Shown: piece by piece, positions 39,225-51,424 of the stretch
Position numbering within the stretch: the stretch's first letter is position 1
Layout: each line of letters opens with the position of its first letter
Assembly: GCA_027574665.1 (NCBI GenBank)
Contig: CM050662.1
Location: 6,168,501-6,232,500, forward strand
From: Rhynochetos jubatus
Taxonomy: Eukaryota; Chordata; Aves; Eurypygiformes; Rhynochetidae
Direction of reading: 5' to 3'
Length of the DNA stretch: 64,000 nucleotides
The notes under the pieces: generated by a model
What the model saw: the letters and a program-made list of their open reading frames with translations, nothing else
Databases searched by the model: none
Told to the model about the DNA's origin: nothing
Translations under genes and position numbers: made by a program

Positions 39225-39480
39225 GTTTCAGACTGGCCCTGGGTGACTTTTAGTGTACCAGAAGCACAATGTGTTGATTCAAGGATCATCCTCTCCAAGC
39301 TCGACTAGCCCATCCCAATGAGCAGGAACTCAGGCAAAGGTGGCAAGGCGTCCCTGACAAAACTCAGATATGAAAAGGAGGCATACAAGAGGTGGAAGCA
39401 GTGAAAGGTGGCCAGAGAGGAATACATGGATACTGTCTTATCTATGGATAGAGTGGGATGGTACTAAGAAAGCCACCCCT
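39225..39480 (+). mobile_element. CR1 LINE ORF2 linker fragment, truncated at both ends
   Basis: The stretch around 39370-39435 reads in frame as YEKEAYKRWKQ, then WPERNTW after a stop. This resembles the basic linker between endonuclease and RT in CR1 ORF2 (the KKEAY-RWKQG-V-WEEY block). The preceding bases (39300-39365, with tcccaatgagcaggaact and ggcaaaggtggcaaggc) fit the upstream part of the same linker. There is no RT core and no CR1 3' end nearby, so this is an internal remnant. Divergence looks higher than for the other copies. Edges are uncertain. Confidence 0.6.
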
Positions 39481-42283
39481 GTGGGCCTCTTAGTTATTGT
39501 TATTCTTCCTCTGTGGAGGGATGCGAGGCTGAGTAGAGCGCAGAGGATTTCAGAAGCAAATGAAATCAGCTTCTTCATTCTGTGACTTCCTCAGCCCATT
39601 CCATTGTTTAGTTACAATGAGAAGTCCCAACGTCTTAAGTTAAAAATGTTATTGGCAATGATCAGGCTGGCTCATACATGATGAAAACACAAGGAAAAAG
39701 AAAAAGCATATTCTAGGCAGAAGACAGTCAGTCTATGATAGTGGTCATTAAGAATGAAATATTGCACTCCTTACTGGTCATCACAGTTGGATTCAACCTT
39801 AGAGAATTTTTAATTCTTTTGATGTTCTTTCCTATTCCCATTAATTTATTATTAACATATCAGTGAGGTTATGTGTGTGTATATAGCATGTGTGTAGTGG
39901 GGTTGTTCTTGTTGGTTTCTCATATAATGAAATATTTCTAATTAAAGTGTCCCAGAACATGAAATTTCACTTATTTAATTATGGTTTATTAAAAATACAT
40001 GTATGTATAGTTGCGTTTACATCAAAGAATATTGACTAGGTGACACTTCAGTATACTTTTCCTTGAAAGGATATAAGAACCTTACTTAAGCACGATAATG
40101 TAAGCCACTCTTAAATTATGGAGAACAAAGGAGGTCTCATACTGCAGTGACTTTTATCCATTGTTTGTCTCTCCTGCCTGCACTTGGATAATATTTGACT
40201 GGAGACAATACCTTCAGCAACAACTTGTTTAGCCTAAAATACTAGGTAAATGCATAAACCTAACATTCATCTAAACCCACTGATTATTCTTTCCGTCCTT
40301 ACTGTGAAATAGTCATTTAGAATTAAATCATAATTTTTCGATAAATCACTAGAAGACCTAAATCAACATGGTCAGAAAACAAAAACCATAAAGATAGTAA
40401 GCATTCAGACTTTAGAAAGTACATTGTATTTTTAATAGAATAGGTTGCACCTAAAAACAATAGAAGTTGACCACTGAGATTTCATTGAGCCGTGTCAGTG
40501 TTGGCAGAAGGATGGAGGTTTTCAAGGTTATTTTGGATAAATCTTGTTTTTAAATATAAAGTCACCTGAAAACCATCCATTTCCTTGAGAAAAGAAAGTT
40601 TGCTTTTGGAAATGAGGCTTGCCAACCTTTGTCATTATATACCAAGCTGAAAAAGCAATTGTGAACCCCTCACAGACTCATATTTTTTTCATTTCAAAAC
40701 AAAAGGGAGACAGAAAATAAAAGCTGCCACCACTCAAGCAGCAAACCTGTCCTCTGTTCTCCAGCAGCTACCACCAAAAAGATCTTTTCCTGAGACAAGG
40801 GGATCATTTCCTCTTTCATTTGGAGGCTTGGTAGCACTCCTGATGTGATGTGCTTCTGCTTAAAGCAGACTGTTGGTGTGCAGCGGAGCTGGATGAAGAT
40901 ACCTAAGGCTGAGTGTCCATAAGACAACAAAGCTCAGGACCTTAAAGAACATCATCTTCAAACTGGGCCTGGAGCGTGTAGAAGTTTCCGGTGTTACTAC
41001 CGCAGTGTGGGAGATAGCTTGGCCCTTAGAAAATGTTCAGCCTGCTTTAGAGTAGTTGATTGATTTATAAGCACTGTGAAAGGGTGAGGAGACACAGAAG
41101 TGCAAATGCTGACCTCTTCTTTCCCACTGAAATGGAACGTGGCAGGTCAACCTGCTATAAAGATCTTTTTCTTTAATTAGGTGCACTTTTTTATGCCTTT
41201 TCTCACAGAAGCAGCTGAACCTTTTTTATTTTAGACCTGCTGAAGGTATCTAAGGAAACATTTTCTGCTTACAACCAGGTGTTCATGAAAAAATGACTAT
41301 GGTAACTACTAGATGTATCTGTCTAGTGTTTTGTAACATCTTTATTACATGTTAAGAAAATGACACATTGAATTTTAAGGTACCCTGATATATACTGCTC
41401 TACTGCAAGCTGAGTAGTACTGGGCTTGCACTTCTGACTCTGGTTTAAATGCTGCAAGTTCCCATTTGAAGTGGAAAATAAGAAATGCTATTCAAGTTTT
41501 AGATGTGCCGTGCTACTGATGTGATGGTAAGACAGAATGACTTCACTTGGCGCACATCAGCAAGAGTTTATACCCATGTCTTATGTGGAGAAACTCTTTG
41601 CCGTATACTGTGACCAGACCCAGCAGAAAGGTGGAGCATACTGAGTAATCTTCTTCCTTTCCACATTAGTAAGCATTAAGTCAATCCCTGATCCGATAGA
41701 CATTGACTGCATGCATCCTTGACTCATTTAATCTTAGTTGATTTGATTAAAAATAAAATATTGAGTATTACTGTTATATGTTAAAAATATTTTCTTAGTT
41801 TTAGACAATATTTGTAATAGGCTTCCTATTTCAGCCTACAGAACACTAGTTAAGTGAAATAATAATGGAGCATTGTATGCTAGCAACCTGTATATTACGG
41901 CAACTTTCTTTTCTGTATGTTAGCACACTTAGATATAAAGAAACATCTTTATTATTTTAAACATAAATATATTCACAAGATACATATTCTCTAATTATTC
42001 TCCCTTGGCACGTATGTTTTAATAATAATTTGGCATTTAAGTAAAATATACCTCTTCATCTTGTAAAACTTAATAACTAATTAAAGCAGTAGTTTGGTTT
42101 TTATTTGAAGAACAGTTATTTCTTTTTGAATGTGTTGTAAGCCTAGATTTAAGTAAATTAACCTTGTTCTCTGTTTATAAAAATGAAATATTCCTTTCTG
42201 AGGTCTTAAGTTTATTGCAGTAAAGGTGTCGAGTGGCATCAGCAGCGGTGCACAGGGACGCCAGGGAGACCTGGGGACGCAGC
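39481..42283. other. Intron segment without recognised genes or repeats
   Basis: AT-rich sequence with few open frames (a 78-codon minus-strand frame at 40694-40930). No further CR1 sequence was found beyond the fragment ending near 39480. Confidence 0.6.
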
Positions 42284-42440
42284 TTGCAAATAGCGTATCA
42301 TTTTCTTTCTGAATATATGTTTTGATCGAGATGGATTAGTATTTTTTTAAAATATATTACTGATGCTTGCAATTGCAAGTTAGAGGACTGTGAAACATCA
42401 AGGGTCTGGAAGAATTTCTCCAGAAAATATTTTGTGACAC
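42284..42440 (+). repeat. Unclassified dispersed repeat, copy A
   Basis: The core begins at about 42300 (ttttctttctgaatatatgt) and passes tactgatgcttgcaattgca and actgtgaaacatcaaggg to a tctccagaaaatatttt segment. It aligns by eye with copy B at 45712-45862 in the same orientation over about 140 bases, with most positions identical and a few small gaps. I do not recognise it as CR1 or as a named avian LTR. It has no coding content. Confidence 0.7.
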
Positions 42441-43475
42441 CAAGGGCAGTGTGTTTTGGTGTTAAGTGAAACTGGGTTTCCTGCAGTTTGTCATTAGCAG
42501 AGAATACTGCCTTTGAGATACTGCCTGAAAATATTATGACATCTAGTACTTGAGTTTCATGTTGCAGTCATGTCTGCCATTTGAATTGACAAGAAAGCAC
42601 TGTAGCTTCTTTTTTTTTAATTAAAAACCATCCCAAAGTTATCCGAGCAACTTCTTTAGTAATGAGGAAATCTGCTCATTAGGGCATTCCAGCTTTGATT
42701 CTGTATTTCTGTGATTTTGAGTCAGCTATCCAAATCTTAGGTCACATTAACACTGAGGTAAAACCAATCTTTCTCTCAAATGATTAGGTATAATCAGTCC
42801 AACATTTAAATAGTCTAATATGACTTTGCTCTTACGGATGACTGATGGTTTGGTTCTGCATAAGGTCTTTTGATTAGATGTTTTGCTTTTCTTTGAACGC
42901 ATGTAGCTCTCTGTTCATCCTTTTCCAAGAAGACGACAGCATATTTTATAACAAAATTGTATAGTTGGCTTAGAGCAAGTACCATGAAGAAAAATTGAAT
43001 TTACTCTCTCAGAACCAATCCAATCCCCCCATTATTCTGTAAATGTGGAACGCTTCAGTAATTATCAGGGGGTTTCACAGTATTGCTTAAGCTGAAAGTA
43101 GTGCTGCATTTCATTTTTAGTGGATAAAGAACTTGGGGAATAAACGTCTGCTTAGAAGTTACACACACACGTATTTATGCATAACCTGTCCGTTTCTTAT
43201 ATTCTATTTCTTTGTTCCTTGGGTTCCGACATTCCCTAGGAAAGCTAACAATTAAGTAAGTTCCGATAATCCTGTAGATAGTGCTGTCTCCTAATAGCGA
43301 CATATTGAGATGTCACATCTGGCAGATATTTTTACAGAAAATGAAGTTTAGTGTTAAATGAAATGAAAAGTAAAACTCTAATAGTTTTTATTTAAGTTAA
43401 AAATATTGCCCTTGTATCTGCAGTTTCACGAACCACTAAGAGAATGAAATAAGTGAATGGCATAAACGAAAGAGG

Positions 43476-43500
43476 GAAGATATTTGAAGATATTTGAAGA
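43476..43500 (+). repeat. 10-bp tandem repeat
   Basis: Two perfect copies of tatttgaaga follow a partial gaaga unit. It is a short slippage product with no further meaning visible. Confidence 0.85.
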
Positions 43501-45313
43501 ATGTACCATGGGAGAACAAACCAATTTAATGTCATCAGTGCAGACAAAGAAGGGGGGGTAAGCTATTCTGGATGTTGAGAAAAGAACACATTCATCATGG
43601 TCTGAGTTTTGGAAGCAGGATATTAGGGCTTAAAGTCAACCATTAAAGAATGAACTTTTTTCCTTTATAACATCAATTATATATGCAAATAGTATGCAAG
43701 AGTGTTGTCAGTTTTTCCATTCACTAGTCAAAAGCTTCCTGCAGCAGCACAGCACATAAACTTGCTGCTATTGACAAATCTAGTGATGCTTGGTGCATCG
43801 GTCAGATTCTGCATTTAAGCAGGCAAATAGAATATCCCAAAGCAGCTCTTCATTTGCAGAGAAAGCAGGCTCACCTTGAAAGTCAGCCACAGCACAAGAC
43901 ACAGGCACTAACACACTGATCTCTGGTTAGGTGTAAAACGGTTGCAGCTATAGACACATTCACACACGTTGTAATGAACAGACTCTGCTTATGGAGAGGT
44001 TGCAGCAGAGAAATCAAGTGGAAAAGCTTTGACTGTTTTGTATTATAACATCTTATTTAAGTCATCAGCTGACTGGAATGGGTTATTTTTTTCTGAAATG
44101 TAGTTTATTCAATATAAATTTAGAAGTGTATGATGAATTAGCATTTGGTATTTCTTTGGCCTTACTTGTCAACTACTGCAGCACAGGGATAAAAAGCTAC
44201 ACTGAAATGATTAGCTGTGATGTCCAGAAGGTAATTGAACGCTCTAAGAGGAATAATGCCATTTCCACAGAAAACAATTGGTTGTAGTTCAACTATATGA
44301 ACTGAACAGTAGGTATCCTAATCAAATAAGAAATTATTTTCTGTTTTATTTAAATAATGGTACTTCAGTGTATGAGAAACATTGCTATAAAGACAGTAAA
44401 TTCTGCTTGGATTAACCTACTGAAAATCAGTTTATATCTTAAATATTTTTAAGAGTAGTGGAGAGAGGTAGGATGAGGCCTATACCAATTACTCCTTCTC
44501 ATCCTTCCTGACATTTCAGCCATAATTCTTCAGATTTTTTTAACCTAACAAACTGATTTATATCAAGGAGTTTATTCTTCACTGTCACAGAAGGTTCTGC
44601 CATGGAACTCAGCTAAAGAAATCGATTTAATGGTTTGACAAAGGAGAAAAATTAAATTGGCAACACAGAGAAACATTTAATAAGGATAAGAAATAAAGTC
44701 AAAGCACTTGTAATGCATGTCTCTTACTGTTGTTCAAGTGTATCATTTTAAATACTATTGGTAACTTTGGAGTGGGGAAAGTCGACCAGAAGATATTGAT
44801 TGACACAAAAAAGCATATAGTTGCTGAATTTCTTAGGTCTGAACGACAATTCTTAAGCCATACTCTGCTTTTAATTATAGTTCAGTCAGGGTTTTTACAA
44901 TGCCCTGTACAGATCGTAGAATGACTGCAAAGTACTTTCTTTGTACATTTACAGGCAAACTCTCCCATCTGTAGTGTTATATATAGAAGCCTGAAATTTA
45001 AATCATGTAAAGGTTTGAGCTGGACGTTATTTTTCTAAAAAAATTGAGTAAATTGTTCAATTGAAAGAAAAGATGAAGGTATAACTGCTCCTATTTTGCT
45101 TAGGTTTCTTGGTATGTGAAGCTCCCCTGGGATGATTTTTGTTATCTTCAGTTTTTCTGTATTTGTTACTAGGCAGTGATAAAAAGGGTCACAAGGAACA
45201 GGACTTTTTCCTTAGCCTGTTTTTGGCACAGGAAAAGGCATGTTGAGCTGCCTGCTCACCTGCAGTCCTGCTGCGGGGTCTGTTAGCAATTACAGGGAAG
45301 GCACTTTTGTAAC

Positions 45314-45337
45314 GTATATTCTCACTTGAGAATATAC
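45314..45337. repeat. Perfect 11-bp inverted repeat with 2-nt centre
   Basis: The arms gtatattctca and tgagaatatac flank the dinucleotide ct, giving an uninterrupted 11-bp stem. The loop is too short for a stable RNA hairpin, so as RNA the top one or two pairs would open. Confidence 0.95.
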
Positions 45338-45711
45338 ACACAGCTTTTGCATGCGAGTTAGGTATTTCTCACGTGTGCCTTGTCATATACTAGAGAAATG
45401 AGTCGATGACTTTGTCAAGTTTGCAAAAGCATATCTAGGACAGAGCCAGGAATTGTGCCATGAAATGTAGCATTTGACAGTTTACTAACTCCTAGGTGAG
45501 AACTGTCCATCCTTCTGACTGCAAGAGACATTTGGTTTGGTTCTGTCTTTTTCTGAGGCTGTTGTGTATTTTTGTACTTCGAAGCTGGCAACCTGCAAAA
45601 CTTGGATTCATTATTCTAGACTTTCCAGTACATCAGGTGTTTCTGATCAATGTTACTTAGGTTTGCCTTTCACTGGGAACGTAGGGAGGCCAACAAGACA
45701 TAGAGTGGCAG

Positions 45712-45862
45712 CTTGTGAGCTAAATATTTGTTTTTCTTTCTGAGATATGTTTTAATAGTAGTGGGTCAGTATTTATTTTACTGATGCTTGCAATAGCGTT
45801 AGAACACTGTGAAGCATCAAAGGACTGAAATCGCTTTTTCTCCAAAATACATTTTTTTATAC
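45712..45862 (+). repeat. Unclassified dispersed repeat, copy B
   Basis: This is the partner of copy A, 3.4 kb downstream and in the same orientation. Shared blocks are tttctttctga, atatgtttt, agtattt, actgatgcttgcaat, actgtgaa-catcaa and tctcca-aaata. It could be an old interspersed element or the trace of a local duplication. Flanking similarity (cagggagacc against tagggaggcc, then a gcagcttg stretch) suggests the homology extends some 40 bases further left. Confidence 0.7.
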
Positions 45863-48800
45863 TTCTGCACAACTTCTTCAGGTGTGGTCTAGATTTTGGG
45901 AAGTTAAGTGTGGGCAGAGATGGTGGATACAGGATTGAAGCAAGTCCAGGATGGGAGTAGAAGTCCCCATTGCTGGGAGAGTAAGGCCCATGCACCTCGA
46001 GACACTATGCTAACATAGTCCGACATAGAAGTCTTTGTAGTAACTGCATGTCCAGATAGAAAAGTTTTGCTTCCTTTTTACCTGGAGGAAGTGTGTAATA
46101 AAGGGGAAGGAGGCCGATAATCTTTCAGGTTGAAGTGCTTCTTAATTCAAATGGTGTGCTACTTAGAGAATTTGATAAGAAGGATTAAAACTGGAAAAGA
46201 AAGACATTTTTAAAAGCAAAGCTCTTACAGGGTTCATTACTTTATTTATATGTTCCCCAAAATCACATGAATGAAGGAAAAAAATGAGAGGAGAAAATAC
46301 TGGCTTCAGTTCAGAATGTCAATTACTACTTTTTTTAATCCTCTTTTCACAATTTATTTGACATCTTGAGCAGTAGCCAAAAAAGCTATTATAACTATAA
46401 AACATATTCATTGGTATAAATCTCATTAAGCTGAGCAATTTAATTAAGGTATTGACATGCTTAATTGATACGTGCAAGGAGAGACCATTTTCATATCTAA
46501 TTTCCATACGCTTTCTGCTTTTAAAAAAACTAGCTCCGTAAAAATGTTATAGATTGAGCTAAGCCCTGTCATCCCAAAGGAGCACTTGCTACCATTTACC
46601 TTGATTTAGAGCCAACTACTCTTCTAAGTGGAGCTCCATTAAATGGATCTGATGTATGCCTGACTCAAACATGCGTCAGCTTCTCTTATGATCAATAGTG
46701 GAATATTTATATTAATAAAGCACCAAGTTAATTAAATAAAATAGTCTTCTGGGTAAACTTAAGATACTAGGGGATGGGCAGAGAATCAATATATTCTGCC
46801 ATTTGAACATTAACTATGTGCTCTGAAATTTTATGTTATCTTAGCAAAGATGCTTGCGGTGTGGAAGTCTCAGACGCACAGAAATTCCCAGTGCAGAAAG
46901 CTTCGAAGCATCCTGTGCAGGCTTTGCTTATCGAGTTAGAGAAAAACTAACAAGCGAAAAACCTTAGCTCTGTCTGGCTTCTGTGACTTCATTCCTACAC
47001 AAAATCCATTCTTTTGGGTTGGGACTGGACGCAGTCAAGTAGGTATTTTCCCAGTTGACTGAACTATTCCAATGTGGCCAGAGAAGGAGTGTGCGTGGAA
47101 AAACTTGCCAAGTAAGGGTTTATCAATTATAGTGAAGGGTCATGGGTCACCTATTTTGTTTTTGAAGAAAATACTCTAAAGAAATTTTTTTAAATACGTT
47201 TACAATCAGCTGGCCACTCATGAGCATGTCTAGTTCTTGTGTATTGTATGTTTAGCCAAAAGGACAGTTGTTGCCCAGCCTTTTCCAGCAGCGTGGCCTG
47301 CAGCCGTCCCCGTGGCTGTGGGGGCAAGTGGTGGGGCACACAGGGCCCATGATGCCTAGCCTCTGCTGAAACCCTCTCAGGCCAGAGCTGGGAGAGAGAT
47401 TTCTACACGAGTGGTTCACTTTTGACCGCTGGGGAAACCTACCCCTGTTAGAAATGTAATCATGTCACAGTCACAGATTAACATTATTTTGCTCTAAAAA
47501 GACAAACTCTGCTGTCCTTGTGACACTGATGTTATTTCTGTAACATGCAGATGGCCTTTGAAGGAAGCAAGTTCCCTTGAGTACCACTGCAGTGCAATTC
47601 ATCCTACCTTTTATTTACATTTTAAGGCTTTGGTACAATAAAGTGACAAGTGTTTCTGTGAATAATACTGCAGCTTTTAAGAAAATGCCTGATTTTGATA
47701 ACCAAAGGAGCTGCCTCCAAGGAAGAGAAATATCTTAATCCAATATTAAGAGGTTATTCTGTCAGCGAAGAACTTGTTCTGTGTAAATATGCTAGCATCT
47801 CTCTAGACAAGGTCACCATGGCATTTCTAAAATCAGAGACGTGGTTGTGTGCCAAAGCCCTCAGTGAAGGCGGACAGTGGAACGTTCCTGCTCGCAGGCT
47901 TTGCCGTCTGGCACTGGGCTCCGTCCTGCTCCCCTCCTGCACTTCTCGCCATTGGTTTGAAGGCAGTGAGTTCAAACTAAGGGAATTGGAGCACGTTCGT
48001 TTGGGCCTTCTCATTTTTAAAAACTCAGAAGTGCTGGGCTGCACGGCAGTCATTGCTGAGTGTGCAGTGCTTATTGAACGTCTCGTGACCGTAACCTGGG
48101 GTCAGTGTCTGAATGGAAGATTTCAATGAGCCCATTCTTTGCTGACTTCTCTGTGAGAGATGCTGTCTGCCATATAAACTGAACTAAATCATCATGTAAG
48201 CCCACAGGGAGGCAACATATGGATTAATGTATAGAACTTATTAAAATAATCAGTAGGAACAGTTCTGGGCTATTGCAGGCAAACGGCACTGATGCTTTGC
48301 TGTGATGTATGATTATGACTTAGTTAAAATACTTCTAATAAAGAGGCACAGTGGAAAAGCTGAAGGAGTACTCTCCTCTGTCTTATAGTGAATTTTGTCT
48401 TACAGTAACTAATATCACCATTTTAGCATTTACTGAAAATACTTGGCTTTGTTTCAATTTTTGTATTAATATAGAACCTTCTGAAGAAGATGTGTTTGGT
48501 GTATTTAATCCTTCCAGATATGCTTCATATATGGAGAAAATACTTGGGCTGTTGTGTAATATTACTAGTCAAAGCACGTATGTTACATGTGAAAATCCAG
48601 GCTATTTAATGGATGTAGCACTATACTTCTGCGGTATTACTGTCTCTGGTAAAGTGTTGGTAATGCATCCCAACCCAAGCATCTAGTATTTGTTTTGCCT
48701 TTCTTCTTTTATGTCATTCTTATAGTCCATGATTTAGAAAGACTGAACAAAGAATGCAAGCAAGAAACAACATTGGAACCATATGTGTTGTAGTTGCATA

Positions 48801-51424
48801 TAATCTGTATCATAATCATATACATTTTACAGTGTGGGATAGGTTTAGTTAGAAAACCACTTTCAGGGTTAGACATAGTTCCCCAGTATCGAGAGTTATC
48901 TTTCCAGAAATTAACTGTTCAAAGAAAGGGTGAGTGATTGCATCTGAGCTGGGATAAGAACAGATTCCACTGCGAGTGGCTTTCTGGAACCAAACAAAAA
49001 CCTTTGTGTATGGAACTGCAATGCAGAAATTGTTGTATTTTATTGACTCTTAGTTTCTGCCTCTTGATTGTTGGTTTTCTGCATGTATATCTGGAAGTAA
49101 TGATGTGAATAAACAATAACAGAATGTAAACTTCCCAAGTTTTATAATGAAGTTAAATTGGGGGTTTGATAAGACAGAACTATTTGTTTCATTTAAAAAG
49201 GTTTAAAATATTATAGTATCAAATGCAAGATTTAAGGTGAAATCATAGTCTTTAAATTGTGTGTGAATGTGTAATGTAGAACCAACAGTTTGCAGGATAG
49301 CATGCCTCCTGGTGCATTGCTAGAAATGGCTGGGTTTAGTTTCAGTGTGCTTAGGCAATCAGTTTCCTTCTGAGTTGTTAATATTTTGTTGTTTTGGTTT
49401 TTTTTCACTTTGTCAGTGTGCATTGATAAATGCAAAAATTATAATAAAGGCAAAAGGCAAAAGTACAATAATTCCGGATGCCAATTTCCTGGTCAGAAGA
49501 CTAGTCAGATCAGTGCCAGGGAGTGGAGGGGAGCCGTGAACTACCATTATCACTTGCTCTGTTTGTCTTTAGGTAACTATTTGAATGTAATACATCATCT
49601 AAACCTGCAAATGCAGAGGCTTCCACTGTTGCTGACGAAAGTTCTCTCTACCTTTGCATTTGAACGTAATCTTTTCCCAAGTGCCAGGCTATATTTTGAA
49701 AGTAAAGCAAAAAAGCTTTCCTGTGAATCGTTTTATACTTAGTGCTGCATATACATGACACCCCTTAGCTAACATTTTTTTCAAAAGCTTGTTGAAGTAG
49801 TTGAACAGAGGTGTCATCAACTGAAGAAACTTTATGTTTGGATAATTGAAAGCCAAGTGGTGCTGTCAGGCATAGTTTCTTCTGCAGATTCACATAGCTG
49901 TAGTGGGCTTTAGAGAAAGTCATCATCCTTCCCAGCAGTGATGAAATGAAATCACTCTGGAATTTGATATTCTTTGATTTGAGAGTGCTTCAGTGGTGAA
50001 ACAGCAATGTGTAGACTTCTTGCTGCTTCCCTTTGGAGTCTGTGCAGGAGGCCCTCCGCCCTCTCCCCGGTGGCATGGTTTAGCTAGCACACCCAGTCAG
50101 CTATCAGCTTTTTTACGTTTAATTTAATTTTCTGAGCTGACATTGTCAATCTGAAATTCAGCAGTGTGCTTGACAGTGAGTCAGAGGCAAGCCAAGTTCA
50201 TTTTTGGAAGTGGCTTTATGCAAATCAATCCTTGTGCAGATTGCTGAAGCAAGGCATTTGCTGATGATTCAGTGTAGTGCCCTTGTTTCCTTGTCGTCTT
50301 CAGGAATAAAGCTCAAAATGTGTCACAAGAATCTTTGAGAGATACTGTAAACAATTCACACATGCCCTCATCTCCCCGTGAGTATTTTGGGTGTTTGGGG
50401 ATAAAAACTGAGTTTGTTTTCAAAGTAGAACCTGGAGGTTTTCCTAATGCAGTGTTTGGTTGGCTTCAGGGAACTTAACTGGTAGCTTATTCAGGCCAGG
50501 CTCGTTTGTAAGGGGCAATAAAGTCCTAGGGAGACTTAATTCTTGTGAATTGTCATGATTTTAGCTTAGTCTTCAATAAAGTTTCAGCTCCTTGGTAAGT
50601 GATCTACAAAAGCATTAAAATAACAAAACATTCAATAGGCTGAGTGACACGTTTGCAAGTTTAACCTTTTGGGGGGGACTTTATTGTTCTGTGTGCACTT
50701 AGCTTAGGTTTAGGTCTATGTTATCTTAGTCAAGATGTTTGTTCTACTAGTATACTGCATTTCTTTTTTCCTGTATTTAGAACACCTATCTTCTCTTTAG
50801 ATGCCTTTTTCCAAAATGTAGCACTACTGAATGATTAAGCTTTCTGTGCGTGGGAAGGGATGCTTGAAGGTGCTTTGCTTACTGGGTAGTCATTAAAAAA
50901 AAGAAATTATTTTGTTATGTTTCAGTGAATCTTTCCTTGTATGTGTGGATAAAGTAGCAGAATGAGGTTCGTAGGTATCAGTCAGCTGTAGTGGTCAGGA
51001 TGGATCTGCTCTGGAATACTGGAGTAGCTTGCGGGTTTGTGGAGCCTGCCGTAAAAAGGAGAAGCTAGTATTACTTAAACAGTTGCATCCTCCTTGAATA
51101 TCCCCAGTAGAGTTAACCACTTTGTGGTATTACTTCTTGGTCTAATAAATTTAGATGTCATATCCACAGAGAAAAATGAATTAAGGCTACAAACCAGTCT
51201 ACACTGTATCTTCTTACATCTGCAGTGTTTCACAGGGGCTTTCAGGGACTAGACGATTCACTGCAGGAAGGATATATTAAGGTGAAGTTGTGGAAGAAAA
51301 ATAGAAGCTAAAATGTTATGAAAGAAAGAAGGGAAAAGATAAGTAAAACTATTCTGTCCTTTGCCTAGGGCTTGAGTACCTGTTAATGGAGTACAGGCTG
51401 CTGAATATCACTGCAATAGATATT
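45863..51424. other. Intron segment without recognised genes
   Basis: Includes the homeodomain-site block near 46.4-46.75 kb, a GC-richer patch at 47270-47420 and a 144-codon open frame at 47695-48129. Within that frame an ATG at 47818 has a strong initiation context but no recognisable product. Nothing else was identified. Confidence 0.55.
46415..46512. promoter_or_regulatory. Candidate homeodomain-site cluster (possible conserved non-coding element)
   Basis: Within 100 bases there are ctcattaag, tttaattaagg, ttgacatg and cttaattgat, that is several TAAT cores plus a TGACA word. The next 250 bases add catgcgtcagc, tgactca (AP-1 type) and ttaattaaat near 46655-46735. The low-repeat, mixed-word composition resembles developmental enhancers. 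This is inference from words alone. Confidence 0.3.

Larger units (their letters stand above)
42441..45711. other. Intron segment between the two unclassified repeat copies
   Basis: AT-rich sequence containing a short 10-bp tandem repeat and the 45314-45337 inverted repeat. No internal coding content links the two flanking repeat copies, so there is no sign that they are the long terminal repeats of one provirus. Confidence 0.55.

Noticed and set aside
42284-45862. The repeat pair as two LTRs of one endogenous provirus
   Set aside because: The 2.8 kb or more between them shows no gag, pol or env-like coding, no primer-binding site and no polypurine tract, and the copies lack TG...CA ends that I can place.
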